Shown piece by piece: positions 53,713 through 62,431 of a stretch of DNA of 64,000 nucleotides. The position numbers and the translations under genes are program-made. The stretch lies in assembly GCF_012034935.1 (NCBI RefSeq), contig NZ_JAATEN010000002.1, forward strand, positions 124,001 to 188,000, given 5' to 3'. The first letter of the stretch is position 1. Every line of letters begins with the position of its first letter. This DNA comes from Streptomyces zingiberis (lineage in GTDB: Bacteria > Actinomycetota > Actinomycetes > Streptomycetales > Streptomycetaceae). A model generated the notes under the pieces. It saw nothing but the letters and a program-made list of their open reading frames with translations. It made no database searches and was not told where the DNA came from.

Positions 53713-53744
53713 GATGGTCGGGGTCCTTCCGTAGTGCCGGTGAC

Positions 53745-54719
53745 TCAGGAGTCCTCGCCCTCCGGGAAGCGCCGCAGCGGTCCCGGAAGACGCGAGCCGA
53801 GGGGAGACATGGCGCCGTCCGCGCCGTGCCGCGCCAGCAGGTCGAGGACCAGCCGGCCGCGCCGGACCCGCTCCCGTGCGGTGTCCAGCGTGACGTCGCG
53901 CAGATGGGCGCCGTAGGGGTAGATGGCGGGGGCCTTGCTCAGCCCGAACTTCAGGTAGATCGGGGCGCCGCGGCGGATCAGCTCCGCCGCGTCGTACATG
54001 CGGACGTAACCGCCGAGGTCGTCCGGGGCCTCGATGTAGAGGTCCATCGGGGCGCGGGAGGATCGCCGGATCTCGGTGATCTGGTCGAGCCCCAGGTCGG
54101 AGGGGATGTTGACGGAGTCCGCGCCGAGCCGCTCCCACACCCCGTACGCGGCCGGGTTGACCGGGCCGACCAGGGCGGACACCTTGAACGTGGTGTCGGC
54201 GGGGAGCACGCCTCTGGCGCGCAGCCGGTGCAGGGTCCACAGCACGCCCTCGTCGGCCACGAGCAGGCAGCGCACCCCCAGCTCGACGGCGCGCACCGCG
54301 TCCTCCACGCAGCCGGCGAGCCCGTCGTGCCCGCGGGCGCGCAGACCGCCGCCGCGCGAGTCGGTGCGGGTCGCGGCGCCGATGTCCCAGGTGCCGCGCG
54401 GCCCGGTGAACAGGCAGAGCTCGATGTCGCGTCCGGCGCAGAGCCCGAGCATCTCGGAGATCTCGGCGTCGGTGAGCATCCAGACGCCGCTGCCCTGGCT
54501 GACGCGGTGGACCGGCACCTCCAGCCGGTCGGACTCCTTGAGTACGGTCGCCAGCGCCTCCGGGCCTTCCACGGACGGCACCTCGGTGCGCCAGGTGCCG
54601 CCGTCGGGGAAGGAGTGCGGGGACGCGTCGGCCGGGTCGTCAGCGGGGACGGCCTCGCCGAGCAGGGAGAGGGCGGCCGAGCCGGGGCGGCGCGGCGCGG
54701 GACGGGTGGTGTCGGACAC
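53745..54719 (-). CDS. U32-peptidase-like TIM-barrel protein
   Basis: 324 aa from GTG 54719 with GGAG upstream. Barrel-like segments: [80 protein letters not shown] and [20 protein letters not shown]. These resemble the N-terminal part of peptidase family U32, but the usual Cys-rich motif is absent. Embedded in a sugar operon, so an enzyme acting on a sugar acid (aldolase or isomerase-like barrel) is as likely as a peptidase. No function assigned. Confidence 0.7.
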   Translation of the reverse strand: MSDTTRPAPRRPGSAALSLLGEAVPADDPADASPHSFPDGGTWRTEVPSVEGPEALATVLKESDRLEVPVHRVSQGSGVWMLTDAEISEMLGLCAGRDIELCLFTGPRGTWDIGAATRTDSRGGGLRARGHDGLAGCVEDAVRAVELGVRCLLVADEGVLWTLHRLRARGVLPADTTFKVSALVGPVNPAAYGVWERLGADSVNIPSDLGLDQITEIRRSSRAPMDLYIEAPDDLGGYVRMYDAAELIRRGAPIYLKFGLSKAPAIYPYGAHLRDVTLDTARERVRRGRLVLDLLARHGADGAMSPLGSRLPGPLRRFPEGEDS

Positions 54720-54823
54720 GGGGCTCCTCTGCTTCAACTGTTCCGGATCACGGATGGCGTTCGGCGGGCCGGACCGCGTGGCCGGAGGCCACCCGGTGGG
54801 GACACCGGCGCCGGCGCCGGGTC

Positions 54824-55846
54824 TCAGGGGCGCAGCAGCACCTTCCCCACCCCCGGATCGCCGCCGCCGACGAGCTTCACCGCGTCGGCGTACCCCTCCA
54901 GCGGCAGCTCGTGGGTGATCAGGGGAGCGGGGTCCAGCAGTCCGGCCTCGAAGCACCGGACGGCGTGCGCCCAGGCGGCGGACGGGGCGCCGAACACCGT
55001 GTGCACGGTGATCTGGCGCATCGCCAGCTCCGTCGGATCCAGGCCCGTGGCGCCGGGCGCGGGCAGCCCGGTGAGCACCACCCGGCCGCCGCGCCGCGCC
55101 AGGGCGACCGCGCCGGCCGCGCTGCCGGCGGCGCCCGCGGTCTCCACCACCAGGTCGTACCGCCCGGCGAGCGGGCCGAGCTGGCCGGGGGTGCGCGCCC
55201 CCGTGCCGCCGAACTCCACCCCCTGCCCGGCGCGGTCCGCGCGCGGGTCCACGACGAGCAGTTCGGCGGGGGAGCCGGCGGCCAGCAGCTGGACGGCGAG
55301 CAGCCCGAGCGTGCCGGCCCCGACGACCGCGATCCGCTCGGCGGGGCGCGCCGCCGCCGTCAGCGCCGCCGCGGCGACCACCGCGGCCGGCTCCAGCAGC
55401 GCCGCGGCCCGCAGATCCGTCCCCGGCCGGAGGAGGTGCAGCAGCCGGGCGGGCACGGTGAGCGTGGTGGCGAAGCCGCCGGGCCGGGTGAACCCCGTCT
55501 CGTCGTACCCGCCGCTGCACAGCGAGGTCTCCCCGGCCCGGCAGCGGTCACAGCTGCGGCAGTTGCGGAAGCCCTCGGCGACACAGGCGCGGCCGGTCAG
55601 CGCCGGGTCCACACCCTCGCCGACGGCCTCCACCGTCCCCGACCACTCATGGCCGGGGACGACGGGGTAGCGGACGTAGTCCGGCGCCCGGTTGCCCTCG
55701 TACAGCTCGCGGTCGCTGCCGCACACCCCGGCCGCCGCCACCCGCACCAGCACCTCGCCCGGCCCGGGGGGAGCCGGTTCGGCCGTCACGAGGCGGTGGG
55801 AGCCGGGGCGCTCCAGCAGGACGGCGCGCCCGGCCCCCGGGCTCAT
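54824..55846 (-). CDS. Zinc-dependent alcohol/polyol dehydrogenase
   Basis: 340 aa from ATG 55846, overlapping the dehydratase stop by ATGA. Catalytic zinc ligands in VCGSDRELYE and GHEWSGTVEAVGEG; structural zinc cysteines in CRSCDRCRAGETSLC; NAD site IAVVGAGTLGLLAVQLLAAG. The polyol/threonine dehydrogenase branch (LLHLLRPGTDLRAAALLEPA). It probably oxidises the sugar imported by this operon, or its derivative. Confidence 0.92.
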   Translation of the reverse strand: MSPGAGRAVLLERPGSHRLVTAEPAPPGPGEVLVRVAAAGVCGSDRELYEGNRAPDYVRYPVVPGHEWSGTVEAVGEGVDPALTGRACVAEGFRNCRSCDRCRAGETSLCSGGYDETGFTRPGGFATTLTVPARLLHLLRPGTDLRAAALLEPAAVVAAAALTAAARPAERIAVVGAGTLGLLAVQLLAAGSPAELLVVDPRADRAGQGVEFGGTGARTPGQLGPLAGRYDLVVETAGAAGSAAGAVALARRGGRVVLTGLPAPGATGLDPTELAMRQITVHTVFGAPSAAWAHAVRCFEAGLLDPAPLITHELPLEGYADAVKLVGGGDPGVGKVLLRP

Positions 55847-57003
55847 GAGGGCCTCCCGGTCGGGTCGCGCTTCTCCCAGCCCTCCGCCCAGAGGTCGAAG
55901 TGGGCGCGCTGCTGCGGGAACTCGGCGGCCGCCTCCGGGTCGAACTCGACGCCGAGCCCGGGGGCGTCGGAGAGCGTGAAGTAGCCGTCCACCACCTCGG
56001 GGGCGCCCTTCACCACCTTCTTGATGTCGGCGTCGGCGAAGTCGTTGAAGTGTTCGAGGATCTTGAAGTTGGGGGTGCACCCCGCCACCTGGAGCGAGGC
56101 CGCGGTGAGCACCGAGCCGCCCACGTTGTGCGGGGCGAGGAGCACGTAGTGCGTCTCGGCCGTGGCGGCCAGCTTCCGGGTCTCCAGGATGCCGCCGATG
56201 TGCCCCACGTCCGGCTGGATGATGTCGGCGGCCTGCGACTCGAACAGCTCGCGGAACTCGATCCGGTCGTGGATCCGCTCGCCGGTGGCGATCGGCAGCC
56301 GGGTCCGTTCGGCCACCTTGGCCAGCGCCTTGAGGTTCTCCGGCGGCACCGGCTCCTCCAGCCAGGAGGGGTGGAACCGCTCCAGCTCGCCGGCGAGCCG
56401 CACCGCCGTCGCGGGGCTGAACCGGCCGTGCATCTCGACCAGCAGCTCCGTCTCCGGCCCGATGGCGTCCCGCACCGCCTCGACCAGGGCTATGGAGTGC
56501 AGGGACTCGGCGTGGTCCAGCTCGAAGTGGCCGGTGCCGAACGGGTCCAGCTTCAGCGCCCGGTAACCGCGCTCGACGACCCGGCGGGCGGCCGCGTGGA
56601 ACGCCTCGGGGGTGCGCTCGACGGTGTACCAGCCGTTGGCGTACGCCTTGACCCGGTCGGTGACCCGGCCGCCGAGGAGCTGCCAGACGGGCACGCCGAG
56701 CGCCTGGCCCTTGATGTCCCAGCAGGCCATCTCCACACAGGCGATGCCGGACATGACGATCTCGCCGGCCCGGCCGTAGTCGCCGTACTTCATCCGGCGG
56801 ACGAGATCCTCCACCGCGAACGGGTCGGACCCCGCGAGGTGGTTGACCTCCGCCTCGCGCAGATAACCGATCAGCGCGTCGGTGTGGCCGAGCATCCGGG
56901 TCTCGCCGACGCCCGTGAGGCCCTCGTCGGTGTGGACGAGGACGTAGGTCAGATTGCGCCACGGGGTGCCGACGACATGGGTGGTGATGCCGGTGATGCG
57001 CAA
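55843..57003 (-). CDS. Enolase-superfamily acid-sugar dehydratase (mandelate racemase group)
   Basis: 386 aa. First gene of the operon. An N-terminal capping domain (MRITGITTHVVGTPWRNL, GDYGRAGEIVMSGIACVEMA) and a barrel with the metal ligands Glu in LLVEMHGRF, Glu in WLEEPVPPENL and Glu in ATGERIHDR. The base motif is QPDVGHIGGILE (Asp) with APHNVGGSV (His), the Asp-His dyad of the MR subgroup. It dehydrates an aldonic or aldaric acid, such as galactonate or arabinonate. Exact substrate open. Confidence 0.92.
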   Translation of the reverse strand: MRITGITTHVVGTPWRNLTYVLVHTDEGLTGVGETRMLGHTDALIGYLREAEVNHLAGSDPFAVEDLVRRMKYGDYGRAGEIVMSGIACVEMACWDIKGQALGVPVWQLLGGRVTDRVKAYANGWYTVERTPEAFHAAARRVVERGYRALKLDPFGTGHFELDHAESLHSIALVEAVRDAIGPETELLVEMHGRFSPATAVRLAGELERFHPSWLEEPVPPENLKALAKVAERTRLPIATGERIHDRIEFRELFESQAADIIQPDVGHIGGILETRKLAATAETHYVLLAPHNVGGSVLTAASLQVAGCTPNFKILEHFNDFADADIKKVVKGAPEVVDGYFTLSDAPGLGVEFDPEAAAEFPQQRAHFDLWAEGWEKRDPTGRPS

Positions 57004-57023
57004 GGCCCCTGCCCTTCGGTGGT

Positions 57024-57057
57024 TCTCGATGTTCGAGATATCGTCAACCGTTCGAAA
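57024..57057. promoter_or_regulatory. Operator candidate upstream of sugar operon
   Basis: TCTCGA-TGT-TCGAGA (57024-57038) is a 6-bp dyad, and GTTCGARA occurs at 57031 and 57050, 19 bp apart. The stretch is AT-richer than its surroundings and lies 20 bp before the dehydratase start. Regulator unknown. Confidence 0.5.
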
Positions 57058-57332
57058 TTCTGGGCGCGACGGTAATGACGGCCCAGGAGCAGTGTCAATG
57101 GGCGTGCACCAGACCGTCCTTCCCCGCCCGCCGCGCCCCCACCCCGCTTGTGCGCAGAAGGGCCGGTTCCGGTGGGCGGCGGCTCTCCGCCACCGCGCCG
57201 GACGCGGGCGGGCGGTGTTTTCCGGCCGGGCGCCGGCTGCCCTCGGGGGCAGCGGGGCGGGGGCCGGAGGGGCTACGCGGACGGGCTACGGGGGCGGCGG
57301 CGCAGCCTCGGCCCGCCCCGCCCCGCCGCGGC

Positions 57333-57415
57333 GCGGCATGGCACGGCACGGCACGACATGGCATGGAAGGGCACGGCATGGAAGGGCATGGAAGGGCACG
57401 GCATGGAAGGGCACC
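57333..57415. repeat. Degenerate tandem repeat (GCATGGAAGGGCACG)
   Basis: At least four copies of a roughly 15-bp unit, varying between GCATGGCACG and GCATGGAAGGGCACG, in the gap 57004-57441 between the sugar operon and the SGNH lipoprotein gene. The rest of the gap holds only the operator candidate. Confidence 0.8.
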
Positions 57416-57441
57416 GCGGGCGGCGGGCCCGCCCGTGCGGC

Positions 57442-58461
57442 TCAGCCCGCCGGCCGCTCCCCGGCGATCACCCGGTAGGCCAGCTCCGCCAGCCGGCGCT
57501 GCCCCTCGCGGCTCGGGTGGAACCAGTCCCACGGGCTCAGCTGGGCCCCGGTGAACCGGAAGCGGAAGACCGCCCCGCCGTCGTACCGGCACCGCCGGTC
57601 CCGGCCGCACTCCTCCTCCAGCACCCGGTTGTAGGCGACGACCCGGTCCCGCACCGCCTGCCGCCGCTCCACCGCCGCCGGGCCCACCGCGTCGGGCTCG
57701 GCCAGCATCGACGGGCAGATGCCCAGCGCCCAGACCTGCTTGGCCTGATCACTGCCCCGGCCCTGCTCCCACAGCCGGTACAGGTCCGGCACGCTGGCCA
57801 CGAACACCTCGGTCTCCGGCAGCCCTTCGCGCAGCGTCCGCAGCGCCTCGCGGAAGTCCGCCCGGAAGCTCTCCACCGGCGTCATCGACGCGACGCCGCT
57901 CCGGCAGGCGTCGTTGGCGCCCATCAGCACCGTCACCAGCTCCGGCCGGTGGCGTACGGCGCGCTCCGCCTGGCCGGGCAGGTCCGCCATGGCGGCGCCG
58001 GTGCGGGCGAGGTTCACGCTGTCCGCGCGCGGGTCCGCCAGCAGCCGCGTGGCCAGGCTGTTCACCTCCGGGTCCGTGCCGGTCGCCCAGGACGCCCGGA
58101 CGCAGTCGGCGAGCAGCCGGCAGGCGTCGAAACCGCGGCTCATCGAGTCGCCGAGCGCGGCGAGCGAGCCGGGGCCGCCCTCCGGCGGCCGCGCCGGGGA
58201 CGAGGTGGGCGTGGCCACGGGGCTCCGCCGCTCACCCCCGCCCCCGCCGTCCGGGCCGGACCCGCAGCCCGCGAGTGGCAGCACGGCGAGGGCGAGCGCG
58301 GCCGCCAGTGCCGCTCCGGGGCGGCCGGTGGTCCGGGTGCTCCGGGTGGCCCGGGCAGTCAGGGCGCGCCGGGCGCGCCCGGGGGCAGGCGGCTGTCCGG
58401 CGCGCCGCGGGGTGCGGGCGCCACGCGCTCCGCGGGGGCCCTGCCGCTCCGTCTCCCGCAT
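57442..58461 (-). CDS. SGNH/GDSL-hydrolase lipoprotein
   Basis: 339 aa from ATG 58461 with GAAGGGAAG upstream. A very long Arg-rich N-terminus precedes a hydrophobic segment and lipobox LPLAGC (Cys about 66); the true start may be later. SGNH blocks: I LAALGDSMSRGFD (Ser nucleophile), III LVTVLMGANDACR (Asn), V PWDWFHPSREG (Asp, His). Extracellular esterase or lipase-like enzyme; the substrate may be acetylated polysaccharide or lipid. Confidence 0.9.
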   Translation of the reverse strand: MRETERQGPRGARGARTPRRAGQPPAPGRARRALTARATRSTRTTGRPGAALAAALALAVLPLAGCGSGPDGGGGGERRSPVATPTSSPARPPEGGPGSLAALGDSMSRGFDACRLLADCVRASWATGTDPEVNSLATRLLADPRADSVNLARTGAAMADLPGQAERAVRHRPELVTVLMGANDACRSGVASMTPVESFRADFREALRTLREGLPETEVFVASVPDLYRLWEQGRGSDQAKQVWALGICPSMLAEPDAVGPAAVERRQAVRDRVVAYNRVLEEECGRDRRCRYDGGAVFRFRFTGAQLSPWDWFHPSREGQRRLAELAYRVIAGERPAG

Positions 58462-58921
58462 CCCTGCTTCCCTTCGCTCCGGGCACCCGGATCCCGTCAA
58501 CCGGAAGCCGCCGGCTCCTCCGTACGGAGGGTCGGTACACCCGGTCGGGCGGCATCCGGTCACGCCATTCGGGGACGCTCCCGAGGGTGAAGCTTCCGTG
58601 ATATCTGTGCCTGACCGACCGTACGTCACCCGGCGGTCTCCGCCGCACGGTAGCTTTCTCCCGGGGCAGCCGACGCCGTGTCCGTGGCGGGTTTCCCGGT
58701 CCTTCGACCGGAGTAGCGCGCCCCGCCCCGTCCGTTCACGGCACGTCACCAGAGTGTCCCTTTTGCAGAGGATCGCCCCCGATGTTGTTTACTGTTGGTC
58801 ATCTCGGGGCCTGGTGCGGGAGTGGTCTCTGGGGCAGAATGTCAAGCCCTGTTCCGGACGAGATCGGTACGGGCGCGAGGCCGCAGGGGAAGGCGCACCT
58901 CGTCCCACACTGGAGGTCCCG
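58462..58921. other. Divergent promoter region
   Basis: 460 bp between the SGNH gene and DUF3145. An AT-richer patch (TGTTGTTTACTGTTGG, 58783-58798) with TTGCAG at 58763 looks like a promoter for DUF3145, but spacing is not ideal. No gene. Confidence 0.4.
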
Positions 58922-59416
58922 GTGACGACACGTGGAGTCCTGTACGTGCACTCCGCCCCGCGCGCGCTCTGCCCGCACGTGGAGTGGGCGGTCGCGGGCG
59001 TCCTCGGCGTCCGTGTCAGCCTCGACTGGATCAAACAGCCGGCCGAACCGGGCACCTGGCGCGCCGAGTTCAGCTGGCAGGGGGAGACGGGCACGGCCTC
59101 CAAGCTCGCCTCCGCCCTCCGCGGCTGGCAGCTCCTCCGCTTCGAGGTGACCGCCGAGCCCTGCGCCGGCGCCGAGGGCGAGCGCTACAGCGCCACCCCC
59201 GACCTCGGCATCTTCCACGCCGTCACCGGCGTCCACGGCGACATCCTCATCCCCGAGGACCGGCTGCGGGCGGCGCTGGCCCGCTCCGCCCGCGGGGAGA
59301 CGGCCCTGGAGGCCGAGATCGCCAAACTGCTGGGCAAGCCCTGGGACGACGAGCTGGAGGCGTTCCGCTACGCGGGCGAGGGCGCCCCCGTCCGCTGGCT
59401 CCACCAGGTCGTCTGA
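58922..59416 (+). CDS. DUF3145 domain protein
   Basis: 164 aa from GTG 58922, GGAGGT 5 nt upstream. Highly conserved actinobacterial protein of unknown function: TRGVLYVHSAPRALCPHVEW, LGVRVSLDWIKQPAEPGTWR, GTASKLASALRGWQLLRFEV and the C-terminal PWDDELEAFRYAGEG. It faces the fatty acid synthase operon across a shared hairpin and is consistently its neighbour in streptomycetes, which hints at a link to lipid metabolism. Confidence 0.93.
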   Translation: MTTRGVLYVHSAPRALCPHVEWAVAGVLGVRVSLDWIKQPAEPGTWRAEFSWQGETGTASKLASALRGWQLLRFEVTAEPCAGAEGERYSATPDLGIFHAVTGVHGDILIPEDRLRAALARSARGETALEAEIAKLLGKPWDDELEAFRYAGEGAPVRWLHQVV

Positions 59417-59482
59417 CGGCCCGCCCCGGGCGTCCCGGGCTTCCCCTCCCCGGCCGCCGCCGACCGGCCGGGGAGAACGCAC

Positions 59483-59518
59483 GAGGTCCCCGCCCCGGAC
59501 ACCCCGGGCGGGGACCTC
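59483..59518. terminator. Bidirectional terminator between DUF3145 and fabF
   Basis: Perfect 13-bp stem (59483-59495 with 59506-59518), 10-nt loop, midway between convergent genes. Confidence 0.7.
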
Positions 59519-59643
59519 ATCTGTACACGGACCGCCGTGGAAGGGGCCGAAGACCCCGGCGGGCCCCCGGCCCCGGGCCATGGCGGCGCCGGGGCGGGGG
59601 CAGGAGCGCTGCCTCCGGCGGTGCTGCCCCGGACCGTGCTGCC

Positions 59644-60912
59644 TCAGACCGTCCGGAAGGCCAGCACCACGTTGTGGCCGCCGAAGCCGAACGAATTGTT
59701 CAGCGCGGCGATCGTGCCCTCCGGCAGGGCGCGCGGCTCGTCACGGACGACGTCGGCGCTCACCTCGGGGTCGAGGTTGGTGATGTTGACGGTCGGCGGG
59801 GCCGTCCGGTGGTACAGCGCCAGCACGGTGGCCACCGTCTCCACGCCGCCCGCGCCGCCCAGCAGATGCCCGGTCATGGACTTGGTCGCGGAGACCGCCA
59901 TGTGGTCCACGTCGTCCCCGAAGACCTTCCGCAGCGCCTTGATCTCCGCGACGTCACCCAGCGGGGTGGAGGTCGCGTGCGCGTTGATGTGCGCGATCTC
60001 GGACGGCTTGAGGTCGGTGGAGTCCAGCAGGTTCCGCAGGGCGTCCGCGATGCCGCGGCCCTCCGGCTCCGGCTGGGTGATGTGGTGGCCGTCGGCCGAG
60101 ATGCCCTGGCCGAGCACCTCGCAGTAGACGCGGGCGTTCCGCGCCGCGGCGTGCTCCGCGGACTCCAGGATCACCACGCCCGAGCCCTCGCCGAGCACGA
60201 AGCCGTTGCGGTCGGCGTCGTAGGGGCGGGAGGCGCCCTGCGGGTCGTCGTTGTTCTTGGACATCGCCATCATGTTGCCGAAGGCGGCGATCGGCAGCGG
60301 GTGGATGGCCGCCTCGGTGCCGCCCGCGACGACCACGTCGGCGCGGCCGGTGCGGATCATCTCCACCGCGTAGCCGATGGCCTCGGCGCCGGAGGCGCAG
60401 GCGCTGACCGGGGTGTGCACCCCGGCGCGGGCGCCGACCTCCAGGCCGACGTTGGCCGAGGGGCTGTTCGGCATCAGCATCGGCACGGTGTGCGGGGAGA
60501 CCCGCCGCGCGCCCTTGTCACGGAGCGCGTCGTACTGCTCGAGGAGGGTGGTGACGCCGCCGATGCCGGAGGCGATGACGGCGCCGAGCCGCTCCGGGCG
60601 CACGGCGCCGTTCTCCTCCGAGCCGGCCGCGCCGGTGTAACCGGCGTCGGCCCAGGCCTCCCGGGCGGCGATGATCGCGAACTGGGCCGAGCGGTCCAGC
60701 TTGCGGGCCATCGGCCGGGGGAGGATCTCGGAGGGGTCCACGGCCGCCGAAGCGGCGATGCGGACCGGCAGCTCGGCGAAGCGCTCGCCCTCCAGCACGG
60801 TCACTCCGGACCGGCCGGCGAGCAGGCCCTCCCAGGTCGAGGCGTAGTCGCCCCCCAGCGGTGTGGTTGCTCCGATACCGGTGACGACCACGGTGCGGTT
60901 GGTCGGGTTCAC
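59644..60912 (-). CDS. fabF: 3-oxoacyl-ACP synthase II
   Basis: 422 aa from GTG 60912, GGAGA upstream. Elongates acyl-ACP with malonyl-ACP. Active-site Cys in VSACASGAEAIGY, His residues in NAHATSTPLGD and ATKSMTGHLLGGAG, and the C-terminal NNSFGFGGHNVVLAF. Last gene of fabD-fabH-acpP-fabF, the essential type II fatty acid synthase operon of Streptomyces. Confidence 0.97.
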   Translation of the reverse strand: MNPTNRTVVVTGIGATTPLGGDYASTWEGLLAGRSGVTVLEGERFAELPVRIAASAAVDPSEILPRPMARKLDRSAQFAIIAAREAWADAGYTGAAGSEENGAVRPERLGAVIASGIGGVTTLLEQYDALRDKGARRVSPHTVPMLMPNSPSANVGLEVGARAGVHTPVSACASGAEAIGYAVEMIRTGRADVVVAGGTEAAIHPLPIAAFGNMMAMSKNNDDPQGASRPYDADRNGFVLGEGSGVVILESAEHAAARNARVYCEVLGQGISADGHHITQPEPEGRGIADALRNLLDSTDLKPSEIAHINAHATSTPLGDVAEIKALRKVFGDDVDHMAVSATKSMTGHLLGGAGGVETVATVLALYHRTAPPTVNITNLDPEVSADVVRDEPRALPEGTIAALNNSFGFGGHNVVLAFRTV

Positions 60913-60982
60913 AGGAATGTCTCCACGTGTTCAGGGGTGGTGCGGACCACCGCCACCGCCGGGGTGGCGACGAACGCCCAGG

Positions 60983-61231
60983 TCAGCTCTGGTGCTTGAG
61001 GATGTAGTCCGTGGCGTCGCCGACGGTCTTGAGGTTCTTGACGTCGTCGTCCGGGATCTTCACGTCGAAGCGCTCCTCGGCGGCGACGACGACCTCGACC
61101 ATGGACAGCGAGTCGACGTCCAGGTCGTCGGTGAAGGACTTGTCCAGCTGGACGTCCTCGGTGGGGATGCCGGCGATCTCGTTGACGATCTCCGCCAGTC
61201 CTTCGACGATCTCTTGCTGCGTGGCGGCCAT
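60983..61231 (-). CDS. acpP: Acyl carrier protein
   Basis: 82 aa from ATG 61231 with GGAG about 10 nt upstream; an ATG 15 nt earlier lacks one. Acidic four-helix protein. Ser41 in DDLDVDSLSMVEVV takes the phosphopantetheine arm. Carries acyl chains between the Fab enzymes. 153 bp separate it from fabH, long enough for its own promoter or an mRNA processing site. Confidence 0.97.
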   Translation of the reverse strand: MAATQQEIVEGLAEIVNEIAGIPTEDVQLDKSFTDDLDVDSLSMVEVVVAAEERFDVKIPDDDVKNLKTVGDATDYILKHQS

Positions 61232-61384
61232 GGTGGCGCTCTCCATTCGGTGTTCGGGTGGTGCTGTACGGGTGGGACTCGGGTGGGGACTTCCCCCGCG
61301 GTGCGCCGCCCGGCGGAGGCCGGAGGACGCGGTGGGGCCGCATGCTCGGCGGGACGGGCTGCCCCGTACCGGCGCGTGCGGTGC

Positions 61385-62419
61385 CTAAGGGAGGGTAACG
61401 ACCGTCGCGGCGTAGACGAGCCCCGCCCCGAAGCCGATGACCAGCGCGGTGTCCCCGCTCTTCGCGGCGCCGGTCGCCAGCAGCCGCTCCATCGCGAGCG
61501 GGATCGACGCCGCCGAGGTGTTGCCGGTGGACTCGACGTCACGGGCGACCGTGACGGTGTCCGGCAGTTTGAGGGTCTTCACCATCGAGTCGATGATCCG
61601 CATGTTGGCCTGGTGCGGGATGAAGGCGTCCAGGTCGGCCGGGTCGACCCCGGCCGCGTCCAGGGCCTGCTGCGCGACCTTCGCCATCTCGAAGACGGCC
61701 CAGCGGAACACCGCCTGGCCCTCCTGCGTGAGGGCGGGGAACTTGACCTCGCCCTTGGAGTCGAGGGGCAGCCGGGAGAGGTCGCCGGCGCGGAACTCGT
61801 CCCAGGGGACCGTCTGCTTGATGGTGTCGGACTTGTCACCCTCCGAGCCCCAGACGACCGGTCCGATCGCGGGCTCCTCGGAGGGGCCGACGACCACGGC
61901 GCCGGCACCGTCGCCGAAGAGGAAGGCCGTGGCGCGGTCCTCCAGGTCGGTGAGGTCCGACAGCCGCTCGACACCGATGACCAGGACGTGCTCGGCACTG
62001 CCCTCGGTGACCATGCCCTTGGCGAGCGCCAGGCCGTAACCGAAGCCCGCGCAGCCCGCGCTGACGTCGAACGCGGCCGGCTTGCCCGCGCCGATCCGGT
62101 GCGCGATCTCGGTGGCGACGGCCGGGGTCTGCTTGAAGTGCGAGACGGTGGCGACGATGACACCGCCGATCTGCTCCGGGGCGATCCCCGCGTCGGCGAT
62201 GGCCTTCCCGGCCGCCTCGACCGACATCAGGGCCACGGTCTCCTCGGGGGAGGCCCAGTGGCGGGTCGCGATCCCGGAGCGGGAGCGGATCCACTCGTCC
62301 GAGGAGTCGATGTGCTTGAGGATCTCCTCGTTGGGCACCACGCGGGTCGGGCGGTAACCGCCCACCCCCATGATGCGCGCGTACGGGGCACCCCGGCTCG
62401 GCTTGATCTTCGCGGTCAT
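61385..62419 (-). CDS. fabH: 3-oxoacyl-ACP synthase III
   Basis: 344 aa. Starts fatty acid synthesis from acyl-CoA and malonyl-ACP; in Streptomyces it accepts branched starters, giving iso/anteiso lipids. Catalytic triad: Cys in VSAGCAGFGYGLA, His in FIPHQANMRI and Asn in GNTSAASIPLA. 12 bp after fabD. Confidence 0.97.
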   Translation of the reverse strand: MTAKIKPSRGAPYARIMGVGGYRPTRVVPNEEILKHIDSSDEWIRSRSGIATRHWASPEETVALMSVEAAGKAIADAGIAPEQIGGVIVATVSHFKQTPAVATEIAHRIGAGKPAAFDVSAGCAGFGYGLALAKGMVTEGSAEHVLVIGVERLSDLTDLEDRATAFLFGDGAGAVVVGPSEEPAIGPVVWGSEGDKSDTIKQTVPWDEFRAGDLSRLPLDSKGEVKFPALTQEGQAVFRWAVFEMAKVAQQALDAAGVDPADLDAFIPHQANMRIIDSMVKTLKLPDTVTVARDVESTGNTSAASIPLAMERLLATGAAKSGDTALVIGFGAGLVYAATVVTLP

Positions 62420-62431
62420 GCGGGTGGGCTC

